From contig NZ_QYTW02000020.1 in the NCBI RefSeq assembly GCF_003605405.2, positions 2,060 through 66,059 on the forward strand: 64,000 nucleotides of DNA. The letters run 5' to 3'. The stretch is from Siminovitchia terrae. GTDB lineage: Bacteria; Bacillota; Bacilli; Bacillales; Bacillaceae_C. Both the position numbers and the translations under genes were made by a program. The notes below the pieces were generated by a model. It was given only the letters and a program-made list of their open reading frames with translations. It was not told where the DNA came from and searched no databases. This document shows, one piece after another, positions 8,098-16,678 of this stretch; position 1 is the first letter of the stretch; every line of letters begins with the position of its first letter.

Positions 8098-8430
8098 ATG
8101 GCAAAGTTTATCTTACTGACAAACAAGGATACTTTTCAGACGGATCTTAACAATGAGGGTTTAGAGATTGTGGAAACGTATAACTTCTATTTTTTTAACA
8201 AACTGAGGGCAAAGTATACAATTGCCAAGGTATTGGATGAAAAAGCAAAAATAAAAATGTCCGAGGAATATCACGGCAAAGAATATGTGAACTATATTAG
8301 AGTCAAGTTTTTCGAGCACTTCGACACAATCGAAGAAGTACGGGAAGAATTATACGAAATCGCTGACAAAAACGATTCGGACAAATTTTCAAATTCGAAG
8401 CTTGTTAAACTAGAAAACGCATCAGCTTAA
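8098..8430 (+). CDS. Uncharacterised 110-residue acidic/basic mixed protein
   Basis: Not recognised. It is a soluble 110-residue protein with a strand-rich start (MAKFILLTNKD), a central FNKLRAKY segment and an acidic, helix-like C-terminal half. There is no signal, membrane segment or cysteine. AAAGGAGTGG gives a good ribosome site and a strong terminator follows within 10 bases, so it is a well-defined single-gene transcript. The operator upstream ties it to the ferredoxin/diiron-protein regulon. A small coupling or effector protein of an oxygenase is possible but not supported by any motif. Confidence 0.75.
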   Translation: MAKFILLTNKDTFQTDLNNEGLEIVETYNFYFFNKLRAKYTIAKVLDEKAKIKMSEEYHGKEYVNYIRVKFFEHFDTIEEVREELYEIADKNDSDKFSNSKLVKLENASA

Positions 8431-8435
8431 CTACA

Positions 8436-8480
8436 AATAGCGATCCCCCTCCCAAACCAATAGGAGGGGGATCGCTATTT
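8436..8480 (+). terminator. Strong rho-independent terminator
   Basis: AAATAGCGATCCCCCTCC pairs perfectly with GGAGGGGGATCGCTATTT across a 9-base loop, ending in a short T run. It closes the transcript of the 110-residue protein gene. Confidence 0.85.
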
Positions 8481-8488
8481 TACTTGAT

Positions 8489-8648
8489 TATCAAATGCGC
8501 CTTGGCGTATTGCGCCCAGATTTTATCGAGCTCCGCTAGAGGTTTTAACTTCATTCAGCCGGGGTTTGAACCCCCACTGAATAGAATACCAATACGCATT
8601 CATCCCAGCACTTACAGAAGTAGGAGACTTCTGCTGAATGAAGTTAAA
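8489..8648 (+). repeat. Multi-hairpin repeat element, copy 2 (internally shortened)
   Basis: Same ends as copy 1 (tatcaaatgcgcc to gaatgaagttaaa) but lacking about 36 internal bases between the TCGAG stem and the TTTAAC inverted repeat. It sits right after the terminator. The shortened middle shows that the ends and right-half hairpins are the conserved parts. Confidence 0.85.
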
Positions 8649-8784
8649 ATTTCATCATCTTACTCAAACGCTCCAACTTTTTATCTGCCTTTTCCTGTAC
8701 TTTTTTGGAGTTAAACAAAAATTTCATCATACCTCAGCTCTCCTTATCTGATATGATAATTATTATATCAGATTTTACCTCAAT

Positions 8785-8803
8785 TTGGTATACCATATAC
8801 CAA
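8785..8803 (+). promoter_or_regulatory. GntR-type operator (19-mer) before the first permease
   Basis: TTGGTATACCATATACCAA, identical to the minus strand at 3305-3323. A TATAAT-like -10 box begins at 8812, so the operator would cover the -35 region of the permease promoter. Confidence 0.65.
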
Positions 8804-8857
8804 AAATATTGTATAATATGTGTAATTAAGAGGTTTATTTTTCGATAAACCTTCTGT

Positions 8858-8869
8858 TTGGTATACCAA
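8858..8869 (+). promoter_or_regulatory. Second GntR-type operator before the first permease
   Basis: TTGGTATACCAA is a perfect 12-base palindrome about 42 bases ahead of the start codon, downstream of the putative promoter. Two operators in one upstream region suggest tight or looped repression. Confidence 0.65.
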
Positions 8870-8910
8870 TGAGTGTTCACTTCATATTTTATCCTTAATA
8901 AGGAGGCTCC

Positions 8911-10287
8911 ATGATGTTAAACTCTTTATTTATTGTTATTTTGATTTTATACTTTCTTTCCATTCTTGTCCCATCATCAGGATTGTCCGCCATAATATCT
9001 GGACTGTGCATGATCGCTGTCCTTTTGACTTTTTTTAGAGTATCAAGGTTTGTGCAAGTTTTAGGGAGCGTTTTTTTAACGGCAGGGGTATTCCTGCTTT
9101 TAAAAAGTGGAGTATACTGGCCGCAGTATATTTTGTCCTTCGGGCCCATGCTGGACCTGCTGATGATGTTCACTTTAGTCCCGATATTGGGAATTCCCAT
9201 CACCATTGGAAAATATAGCTCTGATATCCAAGCAATCTTACATAATAAAATAAAGACGAACAAACATTTATACATGCTGACTTCTGGAATATCCTACTTC
9301 TTCAGTATCTTTATGAACTTAGCCACTTTGCCGATGACTTACTATTCCATTAAGCCGGCTTTAGAAGGATATTCAATCCAACATCCCGAGCGTTTCATGA
9401 GCCGGGCCATTACGAGGGGGTTCGCCATGCCGCTCATTTGGGCTCCCGTTACACCAATCGTGGGAATAGTTATCGGGGTGACCGGAGTCAGTTGGGTTTC
9501 GATTTTGCCCTACGTTGTTCCCCTCAGCATATTTGGTTTAGTACTAGACTGGTATCTGGGATCACGAATTTCACAGAAGACTCTGCAAGATCCCCTTTCG
9601 ACGGATGAAACGGCCGCCACAACAATTGAAAAAGAGCCGAGCAATCCCAAAAGGATTTTTCAAATATTGCTGGCTATTATCATTTTCATCGTAATCGTAT
9701 CTGTTGCTGAGTCAATGCTCTCATATTCATTTTTAACAATTGTTTCATTATTAGTCATTCCCTTCTCCTTTACCTGGGCTATATTTTTGAGAAAGGGAAA
9801 AGAATTCGGAAAAGCGTTCCAAAATCATTTCCAATCCTTTTCTATTAAAATGAAAGATCAATTTTTCTTATTTTTATCAGCGGGCTTTTTTATCTCCGCA
9901 ATAAAAACTTCCCATAGCAACGAAGTGGTAAATGTATGGATCGTCGATTTGATTAGTGTAATGGGAGCGAATTTCTTTTTGATGCTGCTGCCTTTAATCC
10001 CATTAATCTTTGCATTCCTTGGATTTCACCCTGCTGTAACACTGGCATTGATGGCAGAAACCTTAAACCCTGACATCACACACATATCTGCTCATATATT
10101 GACAGTCGCCATGCTTTCCGGTGCAGCTTCCGCATTTTTGATTGGGCCGTACAACGCTACCATCGGTCTCATGTCCAACATAGTCAAGCAAAGTTCCTAT
10201 AAAGTGTCCAACTGGAATATGCCGTTTACAGGCGTATATATCGGTTGCACTATCATATATTTATTATCTTTACAGTGGTTTGCTTAG
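8911..10287 (+). CDS. Polytopic membrane permease, substrate unknown
   Basis: A 458-residue hydrophobic protein with roughly ten or more membrane segments and a hydrophilic loop near residues 225-250 that splits it into two halves, as in ion-transporter superfamily permeases. I cannot assign a family with confidence. AGGAGG lies 4 bases before ATG 8911 and 7 before the next ATG 8914; either may be the start. Two GntR-type operators upstream and a terminator downstream make it a single-gene unit of the regulon. It probably imports or exports the pathway compound (inference). Confidence 0.8.
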   Translation: MMLNSLFIVILILYFLSILVPSSGLSAIISGLCMIAVLLTFFRVSRFVQVLGSVFLTAGVFLLLKSGVYWPQYILSFGPMLDLLMMFTLVPILGIPITIGKYSSDIQAILHNKIKTNKHLYMLTSGISYFFSIFMNLATLPMTYYSIKPALEGYSIQHPERFMSRAITRGFAMPLIWAPVTPIVGIVIGVTGVSWVSILPYVVPLSIFGLVLDWYLGSRISQKTLQDPLSTDETAATTIEKEPSNPKRIFQILLAIIIFIVIVSVAESMLSYSFLTIVSLLVIPFSFTWAIFLRKGKEFGKAFQNHFQSFSIKMKDQFFLFLSAGFFISAIKTSHSNEVVNVWIVDLISVMGANFFLMLLPLIPLIFAFLGFHPAVTLALMAETLNPDITHISAHILTVAMLSGAASAFLIGPYNATIGLMSNIVKQSSYKVSNWNMPFTGVYIGCTIIYLLSLQWFA

Positions 10288-10299
10288 AATTTTCTTGCA

Positions 10300-10334
10300 G
10301 AAGTTTCCTTTAATTGGGAACTTCTTCTTTTTTT
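10300..10334 (+). terminator. Terminator of the first permease gene
   Basis: GAAGTTTCC and GGGAACTTC form a 9-pair stem (one G-U) followed by a T run. The rest of the 10335-10696 gap holds the operator at 10562 and no gene that I can support. Confidence 0.8.
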
Positions 10335-10561
10335 AAAATATAGGAAACTTCCAACCTAAATTATGGAGAGAAGTCCGGGTAATAGTTTTTCATGTTAGGG
10401 GGGACTGCACCCTATCTTGTTGGACTTTGGCACCATTTATTTGGGAAAACACCCTCAATGTAAAACACCCCCTTTTTTTTACTGAAATTTTTAGAAAATT
10501 CACTTCCGTTTACGACGATGGCATGTTATTATTTAATTGCTGAAATATTGAGCACAATATT

Positions 10562-10571
10562 TTGTATACAA
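10562..10571 (+). promoter_or_regulatory. GntR-type operator before the second permease
   Basis: TTGTATACAA is a perfect palindrome of the same core GTATAC, 125 bases before the start at 10697; another core copy (TTGTATACG) lies near 10645. It is likely the same regulator, weaker in consensus. Confidence 0.45.
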
Positions 10572-10696
10572 TATTTCAAAGCGCATTAACCATCATTACT
10601 AGAGGAGGGTCAAGTTATAGCTGTCAAAAGTTGCATCGACAACATTGTTGTATACGCTTTCAATTTGTATTAATCTTCAAATGAAGGGAGAAAAAT

Positions 10697-12142
10697 ATGG
10701 AGCAGATTACATTGACATTGGCGCATTGGGTTTACTTATCAGGCATTGTTGCGATTTTCGTATTTATGATTTTAAGAAGGGATGTTATTCTTCCTTCTAT
10801 CATTTCCTTATTTGCTTTAGGTATAGTAGCAAGTTCCCAAGCAGGCGGAACAGACGTGTTTATCGGGGGAGCGCAAATTATATTTCGGGCGTTCTTAAAT
10901 GCGGGCGTCACTTTATTTGATATTATGCTAGTTATCGCCTTGATGGGAGCAATGTTAAAATCGCTTCAGGCGCAGGGCTCAGATATAATTATGATTAAGC
11001 CTATGCAACGCTTAATGGTCAATCCTACTGCTACATTTTTTGTTCTGGGAGGGACTATGTATCTTGCAGCTACTTTCTTTTGGCCGACACCGGCAGTGGC
11101 CCTTGTTGGTACTGTGCTAATTCCTGTTGCTGTAAGAGCAGGATTACCCGCCATAGCAGCAGCTGTAGCTATCAATATTTGTGGTCACGGAATGGCGTTA
11201 TCAGGAGATTTGGTGATACAGGGTGCAACAAAATTAACTTCCACAGCTGCTGGGGTAAGTCACTCGGCGATACTTCCTTATACCGGATTGTTTTCCATTA
11301 TTGTTGGGGTTACGGCAGTGACATTCGCTTATCTTTTTATTTACCGCGATATGAAAAATGGCACTTTACAAGCCCCTGATAATGATGAAACCCTAAAAGG
11401 TATATCAGAAGCCGCCGCAACTACAGAGGTAACCCAAGGGAAATACGCCAAACATATCGCTATCATTGTCCCTGTTGCTTTATTTGGCATCGTTCTTCTT
11501 ATGGTTTATCGAGCTATATATGTACCGGAAAATGCAATTCGCGGGGAATCGGCTACATCATTATTAGGTGGAACTGCTGTAGTCCTATTGGTAATATCAT
11601 CGATTGCACATCAAGGAAGTCGGGCGTTGGAGGAAATTGTAAGTCATTTAAGGGAAGGCTTCTTGTTTGCCATAAAGATATTCGCCCCCTTAATTCCTAT
11701 TGCCGGATTTTTCTTCTTGGGGCATCCCAAGCATGCAGAGACAGTGATTGGTGAAGGTGCACCTGGATATTTGTTTGATATAGGCATGCTAATTGGCAAT
11801 TATATTGGTGATAATATTATTATACTGACGCTTGGAATTGTATTTATTGCCCTTATCGTTGCCCTGGATGGATCTGCATTCTCTGGTCTCCCGCTGATTG
11901 GAGCTCTTTCAGCATCACTTGGTGCAAGTGCAGGGGTGGATGTAGCTATTCTTGCTTCTTTGGGCCAGGTTGTAACAATTTTTGCCGGTGGAGGAACGTT
12001 AATGGCTTGGGGATTTGGTCTTGTGGCTGATGCGGGGGTTGCTGGAGTCAAGCCCGCTGACGTCGTTCGGCGCAATCTTATACCAACTATGATTGGAATA
12101 TCCTTTGCTGCAATACTTGCTATTTTCCTTATGACAAAATAA
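10697..12142 (+). CDS. Ion-transporter-superfamily permease (organic acid type), substrate unknown
   Basis: A 481-residue membrane protein with about twelve hydrophobic segments, small-residue-rich re-entrant-like stretches (NICGHGMALSGD; FAGGGTLMAWGFG) in each half and a soluble loop near residues 228-245. This two-fold arrangement is typical of the IT superfamily (citrate, gluconate, C4-dicarboxylate carriers), but no exact family is claimed. GGGAG precedes the ATG. It is the last rightward gene before the convergent GntR gene and may carry the pathway substrate. It does not resemble the 8911 permease closely. Confidence 0.8.
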   Translation: MEQITLTLAHWVYLSGIVAIFVFMILRRDVILPSIISLFALGIVASSQAGGTDVFIGGAQIIFRAFLNAGVTLFDIMLVIALMGAMLKSLQAQGSDIIMIKPMQRLMVNPTATFFVLGGTMYLAATFFWPTPAVALVGTVLIPVAVRAGLPAIAAAVAINICGHGMALSGDLVIQGATKLTSTAAGVSHSAILPYTGLFSIIVGVTAVTFAYLFIYRDMKNGTLQAPDNDETLKGISEAAATTEVTQGKYAKHIAIIVPVALFGIVLLMVYRAIYVPENAIRGESATSLLGGTAVVLLVISSIAHQGSRALEEIVSHLREGFLFAIKIFAPLIPIAGFFFLGHPKHAETVIGEGAPGYLFDIGMLIGNYIGDNIIILTLGIVFIALIVALDGSAFSGLPLIGALSASLGASAGVDVAILASLGQVVTIFAGGGTLMAWGFGLVADAGVAGVKPADVVRRNLIPTMIGISFAAILAIFLMTK

Positions 12143-12321
12143 GTTTGTTCATCTTCCTACTGGCAAAATACAAATTTGTAGTTAGTAAAATGTATGGATC
12201 CGCCGACTGTTCAGGAGGGATCACCTTTTTAAGTCGATATCAAGCAGCCAAAGGACATGCATCAAAAATTTTTATTCCGTCTAGAGTCATTGCTGGATTA
12301 GAGCGAATAACTCCGCGAACG

Positions 12322-12360
12322 AAAAAAGGGGTTAGGCTCCATTATCGGGCCTGCCCCCTT
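12322..12360 (-). terminator. Terminator of the GntR gene
   Basis: Read leftward, AAGGGG-x2-AGGC pairs with GCCT-x2-CCCCTT and is followed by six T. It begins only five bases after the GntR stop codon. Confidence 0.75.
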
Positions 12361-12364
12361 GACT

Positions 12365-13045
12365 TCATATAGTCGTCGAAATTTCTTTTTCACCCGTGGT
12401 TGCCTCCATATAGGCGTTTTTGGAGTTTTCAATGTGGATTTTCGTCAAATACTCCGCCATCTCCACTTCCCGGTTGCAAATCGCCCTCATGATAGCCAAG
12501 TGCTCTTCCATAGATTGCTTTGGCCAGCCTTCCTTCTTGAAGCCTCTCTTAGCAAAGGCACGGATATAATCTGTAAGGCCCCCAAGAATTTCATAAAGCT
12601 TTGAGTTTTTTGCAGCACTGTAAAGAAGATAATTCAATTCACTATGCAGCTCGGCGTAATCCGTTTCCGAGCTCTTCAATTGTTCTTCCACTCTCTCGAT
12701 GCACTCCTTAAATTTCTTTTCAGTTGCATCATCGAGTTTTTGTGCTGCAAGCTTGGCTGCCAACGATTCCAAAGAAGAAAGGATGGTGAAGGTTTCTAAA
12801 ATTTCTTTTTCTGTTATATCAGCAACCATAACCCCTTTTCTTGGGATGGTTTTTACAAAACCCTGGGATTCCAGTCGAAATAGTGCTTCGCGGATTGGCG
12901 TTCGGCTTATGTTCAATTTCTCCGCAAGCTCACGCTCAATCAGACGGTCTCCAGTCTTCAGCTCTCCCTCTAAAATAAGGTTTTTAAGATGTCTGTACGC
13001 TCTCTCGCGTATAGACAGAAGACTCTCTTCTGTCCAGCTCGTCAA
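12365..13045 (-). CDS. GntR-family (FCD/FadR subfamily) transcriptional regulator
   Basis: A 226-residue regulator with an N-terminal winged helix (RIERELAEKLNISRTPIREALFRLE-like) and an all-helical C-terminal FCD ligand domain with metal-binding His candidates. TTG 13045 was chosen because AAGGGGGG stands eight bases ahead; the ORF is open further upstream but without a ribosome site. A GGTATAC core lies just upstream (13080-13097), implying autoregulation. Palindromes of the same core precede most nearby units, so this protein is the best candidate for controlling the ferredoxin/diiron-protein pathway. The effector is unknown. Confidence 0.88.
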   Translation of the reverse strand: MTSWTEESLLSIRERAYRHLKNLILEGELKTGDRLIERELAEKLNISRTPIREALFRLESQGFVKTIPRKGVMVADITEKEILETFTILSSLESLAAKLAAQKLDDATEKKFKECIERVEEQLKSSETDYAELHSELNYLLYSAAKNSKLYEILGGLTDYIRAFAKRGFKKEGWPKQSMEEHLAIMRAICNREVEMAEYLTKIHIENSKNAYMEATTGEKEISTTI

Positions 13046-13079
13046 GTTGCATCCCCCCTTCTGAGATGAATGTACTCTT

Positions 13080-13097
13080 CGGTATACTTTATACAAA
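13080..13097 (-). promoter_or_regulatory. Probable autoregulatory GntR operator
   Basis: CGGTATACTTTATACAAA combines a GGTATAC half with a TATACAA half, the same elements as the nearby palindromes, about 35 bases before the TTG start of the regulator. Confidence 0.45.
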
Positions 13098-13139
13098 TTA
13101 TACTTGACTTTTCTGTAAATATCAAATAATGGACGAATT

Positions 13140-13712
13140 TTACTTTAACTTGATTGGGCTGAGGACCTCTGTAATGATCCTTGCTAGAGTTGAAATGTTC
13201 TCGATTTTGGCTTCAATTAATGCTTTGGCCGGCAACAATAGATCAAGCTTATTAACTACCGCTCTTATATGATAATCACCAATGGGCTTAAGCGACTTAT
13301 TGGCTGCCCTTCCAGGGATAAGGGGACCTTTCATCAAGTAAATTTCACCGACTTGGCTAGCATCTCCCAAACTAGCATCAATGGGAAAAATGAGCGGGTC
13401 AGCGAACTCGTTATGTATCTTTTGCAGGACATCATTTAAGTTCAATGCGTGAACAGGTGCGTCCAATGTGCCAAATACATAAAAGGGCACTCCTTTTTCC
13501 TTTAACATGCTTCCGACCATTGGCCCTAATGAATCCCCATTTGACCGACTGGAACCGATGCATAGAAAAATGATGTCTTTAGAAAAGGATTTCTGAAGAA
13601 TTTCAATGACCTTATTCCTCATTGCCTCAATATCGCCTTTTTGGGCAGAAATGGCAAAAAGCCTGTTTGGATTCTTCTTTTCTTTTTTTCCCCGCTTAAA
13701 TAGAGCAAGCAT
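13140..13712 (-). CDS. yyaC: YyaC-type spore protein (DUF1256)
   Basis: A 190-residue protein. The core FLCIGSSRSNGDSLGPMVG, then FGTLDAPVHALNL and FPIDASLGDA, matches YyaC, a sporulation protein structurally related to germination protease and hydrogenase maturation peptidases. ATG 13712 was selected for its GAGGGGGAAGG ribosome site. It has a longer basic N-terminus than the family core. It shows that the host forms spores and seems unrelated to the catabolic genes on either side. Confidence 0.88.
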   Translation of the reverse strand: MLALFKRGKKEKKNPNRLFAISAQKGDIEAMRNKVIEILQKSFSKDIIFLCIGSSRSNGDSLGPMVGSMLKEKGVPFYVFGTLDAPVHALNLNDVLQKIHNEFADPLIFPIDASLGDASQVGEIYLMKGPLIPGRAANKSLKPIGDYHIRAVVNKLDLLLPAKALIEAKIENISTLARIITEVLSPIKLK

Positions 13713-13854
13713 CCGGCCTTCCCCCTCTTGAATATTATACCCAAGATGCCTAGCAGTTCTCATCTTTTAGAACTCACAGGGGATTGAAAAACTTTAGTCG
13801 ATGTTCAATGGGGAAGCGAAATTAAAATTAATTTTGGGATTAGCCCCTAAATAA

Positions 13855-13889
13855 GTGAAGAAGACCGGCCTTAAACCGATCTTCTTCAC
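13855..13889. terminator. Long hairpin between yyaC and the next ORF
   Basis: GTGAAGAAGACCGG pairs with CCGATCTTCTTCAC (one mismatch) and a T6 run follows on the plus strand. No plus-strand gene ends here, so it may insulate the following ORF or be a relic. Confidence 0.5.
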
Positions 13890-13923
13890 TCATTTTTTCA
13901 TATAGTTGATTAAAGGAGGTTTC

Positions 13924-14394
13924 ATGCTTATGAAAATTGGTTTTGAACTGATGACACAAAGGGCTTGGACTATTTTGCCAGACTCTTCTTTTTCAATCGC
14001 CATCTTATGGAACAAAGTAAAAATACCTTCCTCCAGCGGCAAGGATATCTTTCATGAAGCTGGCATGGTTCTTCCAAATAAAATCCTTACTGGCACCGGA
14101 AGGATCCATCATATATCAGTTGATACAATAAACCACTTCTCCCCTCTGCAATCCCAAAAATGCCGTCTTGTTTCCTGTCCAAAAGATCCTCCGTCAACCC
14201 TCCACTTAAACATTACCGTTCCAAATTCCAGTATAGTAAATACAATATACCAAACAAGCTTTATAAAAATGTGGAAAAGAAAAGATAGCGAAATTCAGGA
14301 CACTGTTCTTTACTTTGATCCACTCTCTGTTCAAAATATCCAGAAAAACCAGTTTGAGATCGATTTATCCCACTCACTGACTAAATTAGACTAA
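13924..14394 (+). CDS. Hypothetical protein, 156 residues
   Basis: Not recognised. It starts with ATG 13924 or 13930, both close behind AAAGGAGG, and ends 9 bases inside the convergent membrane gene. The product is Ser/Ile-rich, strand-rich and soluble, with two cysteines near the middle. Its codon use is ordinary. A good ribosome site and a hairpin upstream suggest a real gene, but there is no domain to name. Confidence 0.55.
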   Translation: MLMKIGFELMTQRAWTILPDSSFSIAILWNKVKIPSSSGKDIFHEAGMVLPNKILTGTGRIHHISVDTINHFSPLQSQKCRLVSCPKDPPSTLHLNITVPNSSIVNTIYQTSFIKMWKRKDSEIQDTVLYFDPLSVQNIQKNQFEIDLSHSLTKLD

Positions 14395-15510
14395 TAGAGG
14401 CGTTAAAAAGTAAACGACCAAGAATGCTGTAACCAAACGCATGACAATTCCAATGACAGCAGCCGACATAGCCTCTCTTTCGTTTAAATCAGAATTTGCC
14501 GCCCAAATAACAGGGATTTGACCAAGGATCGATGACAGTGGTAATCCTGAAGATGCCAGTACAAAAGATCCAATAACCAGACGTGGATCCATTGTGGCAG
14601 CGGCCTCCGATAATTGAGCCATAGCTAGTGTAGGGGTTGCCAGTATGGAAAGAATACCGGTTTCCGGATCAATATTCAGCATAAGCAAACCTGCTGATAA
14701 CGTAGACTCAATCGGCTTCCATACACCAATATATTCGAGAAGTCCGATCACCGCGAACACTGCAGCCACTGCAGGGATAATTAAAAGAAAAACCAATTCC
14801 GCTCCTTCACGGGCAGCATTGAACAAAGTAGGCAATGCCCCTGTTTGGGGAGTGAACTTCGGCAGATTTTCAATATCGACTGCTTTCGTATCACGATAAA
14901 TTGTCTTTGACAAAATAAAGGGTGCGACCAATACAGGCAGGAATACAGCTACTATGACAACTATGAATGCATTGACACCGACAGCAGTCAACGCGAGCAT
15001 TCCCAACATGAAGGTGGAGAATGATTGCTGCGACTGTACCATTGTAGCAACCGCCATCTTCTGCTCCGCCTTTGTGGCTCCTGATCGGACAAGTATTGGA
15101 CCTGATATTTTTCCGGCTGCGTTAATATCTCCAAGGATATTATAAATACTTGGAATCAGAACAGCTGAGTTGATTTTTAGCAGTTTGGTTACTGGCAGAA
15201 ATACACGGATCAAGGCATCAGTAAATCCGAGTCTTTCCAGTGTCCGTCCAATTACAACACTGACGATGATGGTAACTCCGACGGTTCCCGTTAAAAATAC
15301 TTCGACAACTACCGGAAAGACTTTATCAACCATCGCAGTAAACAAACCTGCCAATGTACCCGGGGAGATCATCATGACTGACAAGGAGGCAATAATTAAG
15401 GCAAGACCTACCAATTCAATTTTTTCCCATTTCTTTTTTCGGAGAATTGGTTGGCTGACAGCTTCCTCCAGAGAAACTTCATTTTTCACAAGAGGCTTAA
15501 TTTCACCCAT
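14386..15510 (-). CDS. Nucleoside-recognition (Gate) domain membrane protein
   Basis: A 374-residue membrane protein with about eight to ten segments and two Gate-like halves (the segment around NILGDINAAGKISGPILVRSG is characteristic). Family members include nucleoside transporters and SpoVA/SpmA-like proteins of unknown cargo. AAAGGAG favours ATG 15510. It starts 17 bases after the NIF3 gene, so they form one operon. Substrate unknown. Confidence 0.75.
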   Translation of the reverse strand: MGEIKPLVKNEVSLEEAVSQPILRKKKWEKIELVGLALIIASLSVMMISPGTLAGLFTAMVDKVFPVVVEVFLTGTVGVTIIVSVVIGRTLERLGFTDALIRVFLPVTKLLKINSAVLIPSIYNILGDINAAGKISGPILVRSGATKAEQKMAVATMVQSQQSFSTFMLGMLALTAVGVNAFIVVIVAVFLPVLVAPFILSKTIYRDTKAVDIENLPKFTPQTGALPTLFNAAREGAELVFLLIIPAVAAVFAVIGLLEYIGVWKPIESTLSAGLLMLNIDPETGILSILATPTLAMAQLSEAAATMDPRLVIGSFVLASSGLPLSSILGQIPVIWAANSDLNEREAMSAAVIGIVMRLVTAFLVVYFLTPLLV

Positions 15511-15527
15511 TTTCATTCACTCCTTTA

Positions 15528-16550
15528 TTAGGATAGTTCAGCAAGCTTCTTCTTCACCAAATACTTTGACGCCATTTTCTCCGCATACTCCATCATTTGC
15601 GGCGTTCCAACTGCTCTTGCCGGTAGACTTGTCACTCGTTCCCTGAAAACCATCACCTCAACACCGGGAAGAAGCATGTCTAGGGCGTAGGCAAGCGGCA
15701 ATCCATTTTCAAGTATTTCCAGTACATGACAGTTTCCAACGAGAAAGTTCAAATTCAACTCTTCCGCTGTTCGAATCAATTCATGTCCATCATACACACG
15801 GCTGATGGAAGCAAGAACAGTATCAGCTTCCGGATGCTCTTTCGCTACCTGCCGCAAATGGTCAGGTGTAAAGCCGGTATGTGGAAAAATATGAATAAGG
15901 TTGTTCACTGGATTTTCTGCTTCCCCCCGAAGAATCCTCCCATGCGTGACTACACTTGTTTCTGTCATGGTTGAATTTTTTCGAATTTCTTTTTCTAAGA
16001 AAAGCAAATTATTTTCCTCTTCCAATCCCATAAAGGAATGCAGGCGGCTTAAAATATCACCGAGCGTGTTTACGCCGGGCAGAGCCTTTCCGACAAACAG
16101 GACATTCCCTTCAAGTCCCCCGTATGAAATGTCGGTACGATACACCTCATGCCCGTGTAAAAAAGAAATTCCGGGATGCAATCCATGAAACGCTTCATGA
16201 AGCTCAAATGCTGAAATGTCATATAAATCGAGATAGTTTTTCAAGGTAACCCCACCGGAATTCGCTGCCTCTGCAATTGGATGATGGGCGACAATGGCAT
16301 CTACCCCGGTTGCGCCGGCAAGTTCAATCGACCCCTCTGTCATTGTCATCGTTACTGCAATCTTTTTCACCTCCCTATTGCGGTCTCCATAAACCAGTCC
16401 CGGAGTTTCGATAATGTCCTTTCCTGGTAAGTTAGAAGATTTCTTTATGACAAATGGATGCTCCTGCTTGTACACTTCGTTGAGTGAATGAATCACTCTC
16501 CCACCAGTAATCTCATCTAATGCCGTTAAAACATCCTCAACAGTATGCAT
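15528..16550 (-). CDS. NIF3-like dinuclear-metal protein
   Basis: A 340-residue protein. VDAIVAHHPIAEA is the NIF3 metal-binding motif near residue 90, and a second His/Glu set lies near the C-terminus. Members bind two metals in toroidal hexamers; GTP cyclohydrolase-like and amidohydrolase-like activities have been proposed. AAAGGAGG just before ATG 16550 sets the start. It is co-directional with and close to the Gate membrane protein. Function unclear. Confidence 0.75.
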   Translation of the reverse strand: MHTVEDVLTALDEITGGRVIHSLNEVYKQEHPFVIKKSSNLPGKDIIETPGLVYGDRNREVKKIAVTMTMTEGSIELAGATGVDAIVAHHPIAEAANSGGVTLKNYLDLYDISAFELHEAFHGLHPGISFLHGHEVYRTDISYGGLEGNVLFVGKALPGVNTLGDILSRLHSFMGLEEENNLLFLEKEIRKNSTMTETSVVTHGRILRGEAENPVNNLIHIFPHTGFTPDHLRQVAKEHPEADTVLASISRVYDGHELIRTAEELNLNFLVGNCHVLEILENGLPLAYALDMLLPGVEVMVFRERVTSLPARAVGTPQMMEYAEKMASKYLVKKKLAELS

Positions 16551-16580
16551 GCATTTTCCTCCTTTTTGTTTTTTTAATAT

Positions 16581-16640
16581 AAAAAAACGCCAGCACAAAT
16601 CAGGCAGATAGACATCTGCAGATTAGCACTGACGGTTTTT
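16581..16640 (-). terminator. Probable terminator after the DUF2294-like gene
   Basis: A perfect inner stem GCAGAT/ATCTGC is extended by an imperfect outer stem flanked by A7 on the left and T5 on the right. It would stop leftward transcripts from 17041. Confidence 0.5.
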
Positions 16641-16678
16641 ATGCGCTCAAACGAGTTCATTTGACCAGTCATTTACAA

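Noticed and set aside
12143-12321. Short frame MHQKFLFRLESLLD resembling a FliJ start
   Set aside because: Only 14 codons before a stop, no ribosome site; treated as chance.
14226-14245. TATACC-like stretches inside the 13924 ORF and near 17150 as further GntR sites
   Set aside because: Only partial cores, not upstream of any start, and expected by chance in AT-rich DNA.
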